This document shows, in pieces, positions 35,796 to 36,298 of a stretch of DNA of 36,298 nt. Numbering within the stretch: position 1 is the first letter of the stretch; every line of letters begins with the position of its first letter. Origin of the DNA: Verrucomicrobiota bacterium (GTDB lineage Bacteria > Verrucomicrobiota > Verrucomicrobiia > Opitutales > Opitutaceae). A model generated the notes under the pieces. The model was not told the DNA's origin. It saw nothing but the letters and a program-made list of their open reading frames with translations, and searched no databases. Where the stretch lies: contig CANIWJ010000028.1 in the NCBI GenBank assembly GCA_947471035.1, positions 1-36,298 on the forward strand. The letters are read 5' to 3'. The translations under genes were made by a program, and so were the position numbers.

Positions 35796-36298
35796 ATGTC
35801 TGCCGCAGCTTCCCGAAAACCTTGGCCCATGCGCTGGGTCGTAGCCTCGATTATTATCTTTTTGGTGCCGTACACCTTTATCACGTTCAAATACCGCAAA
35901 CCCGAAAAACCCTTCGAGCCCTACGCGGATATGAAGGCCCAAGCCAACGTGAAGCGGCTGGTCGACGCCGGTTACGTGCGATCCAACCTGCGGGCCGAAC
36001 GCCCCTTCCCTGCCCTGCCCGCCAAGGAAATCACCCGCGGTTCGGCCGCGCACGCCACGCCACTAGCCGGAGGTCTGCCCGATCCCTTGGGTCAAACCTT
36101 GGTCGAGATACCCCGCCTGCCCGCGAGTTACCACGATCTGCTCGCACCGGCCGAGATCACCGCCTTGCTGCCGACCCGGGTGCAATTCACCGCCAAACTC
36201 GAATCCGACCACGAACAGCTCGGTGGCGCAGAAATCTACATTCACGAAGGCTCGGTGGTGATCGTGCCGACCTTTGAACCCATACCCGGCGAGCTCAA
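35796..36298 (+). CDS. N-terminal membrane-anchored protein, cut by window end
   Basis: The frame is open from the ATG at 35796 to the last base, giving 167 residues so far. Residues about 12-31 are hydrophobic (VVASIIIFLVPYTFITF) and form a signal anchor or uncleaved transmembrane helix. The rest is a soluble domain with an ADMKAQANVKRLVDAGY segment and Pro-rich stretches (PFPALPAKE, ATPLAGGLPDPLG). I recognise no family. proS diverges 123 bp upstream. The real 3' end lies outside the window. Confidence 0.65.
   Translation, partial: MSAAASRKPWPMRWVVASIIIFLVPYTFITFKYRKPEKPFEPYADMKAQANVKRLVDAGYVRSNLRAERPFPALPAKEITRGSAAHATPLAGGLPDPLGQTLVEIPRLPASYHDLLAPAEITALLPTRVQFTAKLESDHEQLGGAEIYIHEGSVVIVPTFEPIPGEL

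Overview
The window is a high-GC bacterial chromosome segment made almost entirely of housekeeping genes. It most likely comes from the phylum Verrucomicrobiota, near Opitutales/Opitutaceae. This placement is an inference. It rests on a PEP-CTERM protein, a long Bacteroidetes-style PurF, a eukaryote-like UDP-sugar pyrophosphorylase, type B ribosomal proteins L31 and L36, and start codons that almost never have a Shine-Dalgarno sequence. No rRNA, tRNA, CRISPR array, complete insertion sequence or prophage was found.

Layout. Positions 1-5.3 kb (+) hold the 3' part of recJ, a calcineurin-like phosphoesterase, rpsO behind a hairpin-rich leader, and pnp. Positions 5.3-9.1 kb hold a chemosensory cluster: cheA and an HDOD gene on the minus strand, diverging from cheW, which has an almost ideal sigma-28 (FliA) promoter. 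Positions 9.1-12.6 kb (-) hold a UDP-sugar pyrophosphorylase and a phosphohexomutase, probably one nucleotide-sugar operon. Positions 12.7-17.1 kb hold a lipoprotein, a HAD phosphatase, a CII-like regulator, rpmJ-rpmE, YqgE/AlgH, a dCMP deaminase-like enzyme and a Nif3-family protein. Positions 17.2-25.3 kb are a purine block: purF, an ORF6N-domain gene and purM on the minus strand, diverging from a large fused purL. Positions 25.4-26.1 kb hold a Phd/PIN toxin-antitoxin pair with an operator-like palindrome over its promoter. Positions 26.1-31.0 kb are more accessory: an AT-richer PEP-CTERM gene, a PRC-barrel protein with a small partner, a triple-BON periplasmic protein, a NarL-type response regulator, a small unknown protein and a YdeI-family protein. 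Positions 31.2-36.3 kb hold a sigma-70 factor with an unusual C-terminal tail, a small membrane protein with a metal-binding N-terminus, the overlapping block proS-clpS-(DUF2017-like), and the start of a membrane-anchored unknown protein cut by the window end.

The most interesting signals are repeats inside and around the purine genes. A 121-bp inverted repeat is carried in frame inside purL, just before its glutaminase domain. A heptamer tandem repeat (TTGGTCA/TGACCAA) occurs both inside purL and just upstream of purM. A cluster of hairpins forms the 3' end of the ORF6N gene, which lies 3 bp after purF. Other points worth checking are the divergent sigma-28-type promoters of the chemotaxis genes, the leaderless toxin-antitoxin operon, the sigma-factor tail, the ClpS/DUF2017-like pair and the general lack of Shine-Dalgarno sequences. 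I saw no clear new defence or biosynthetic system.
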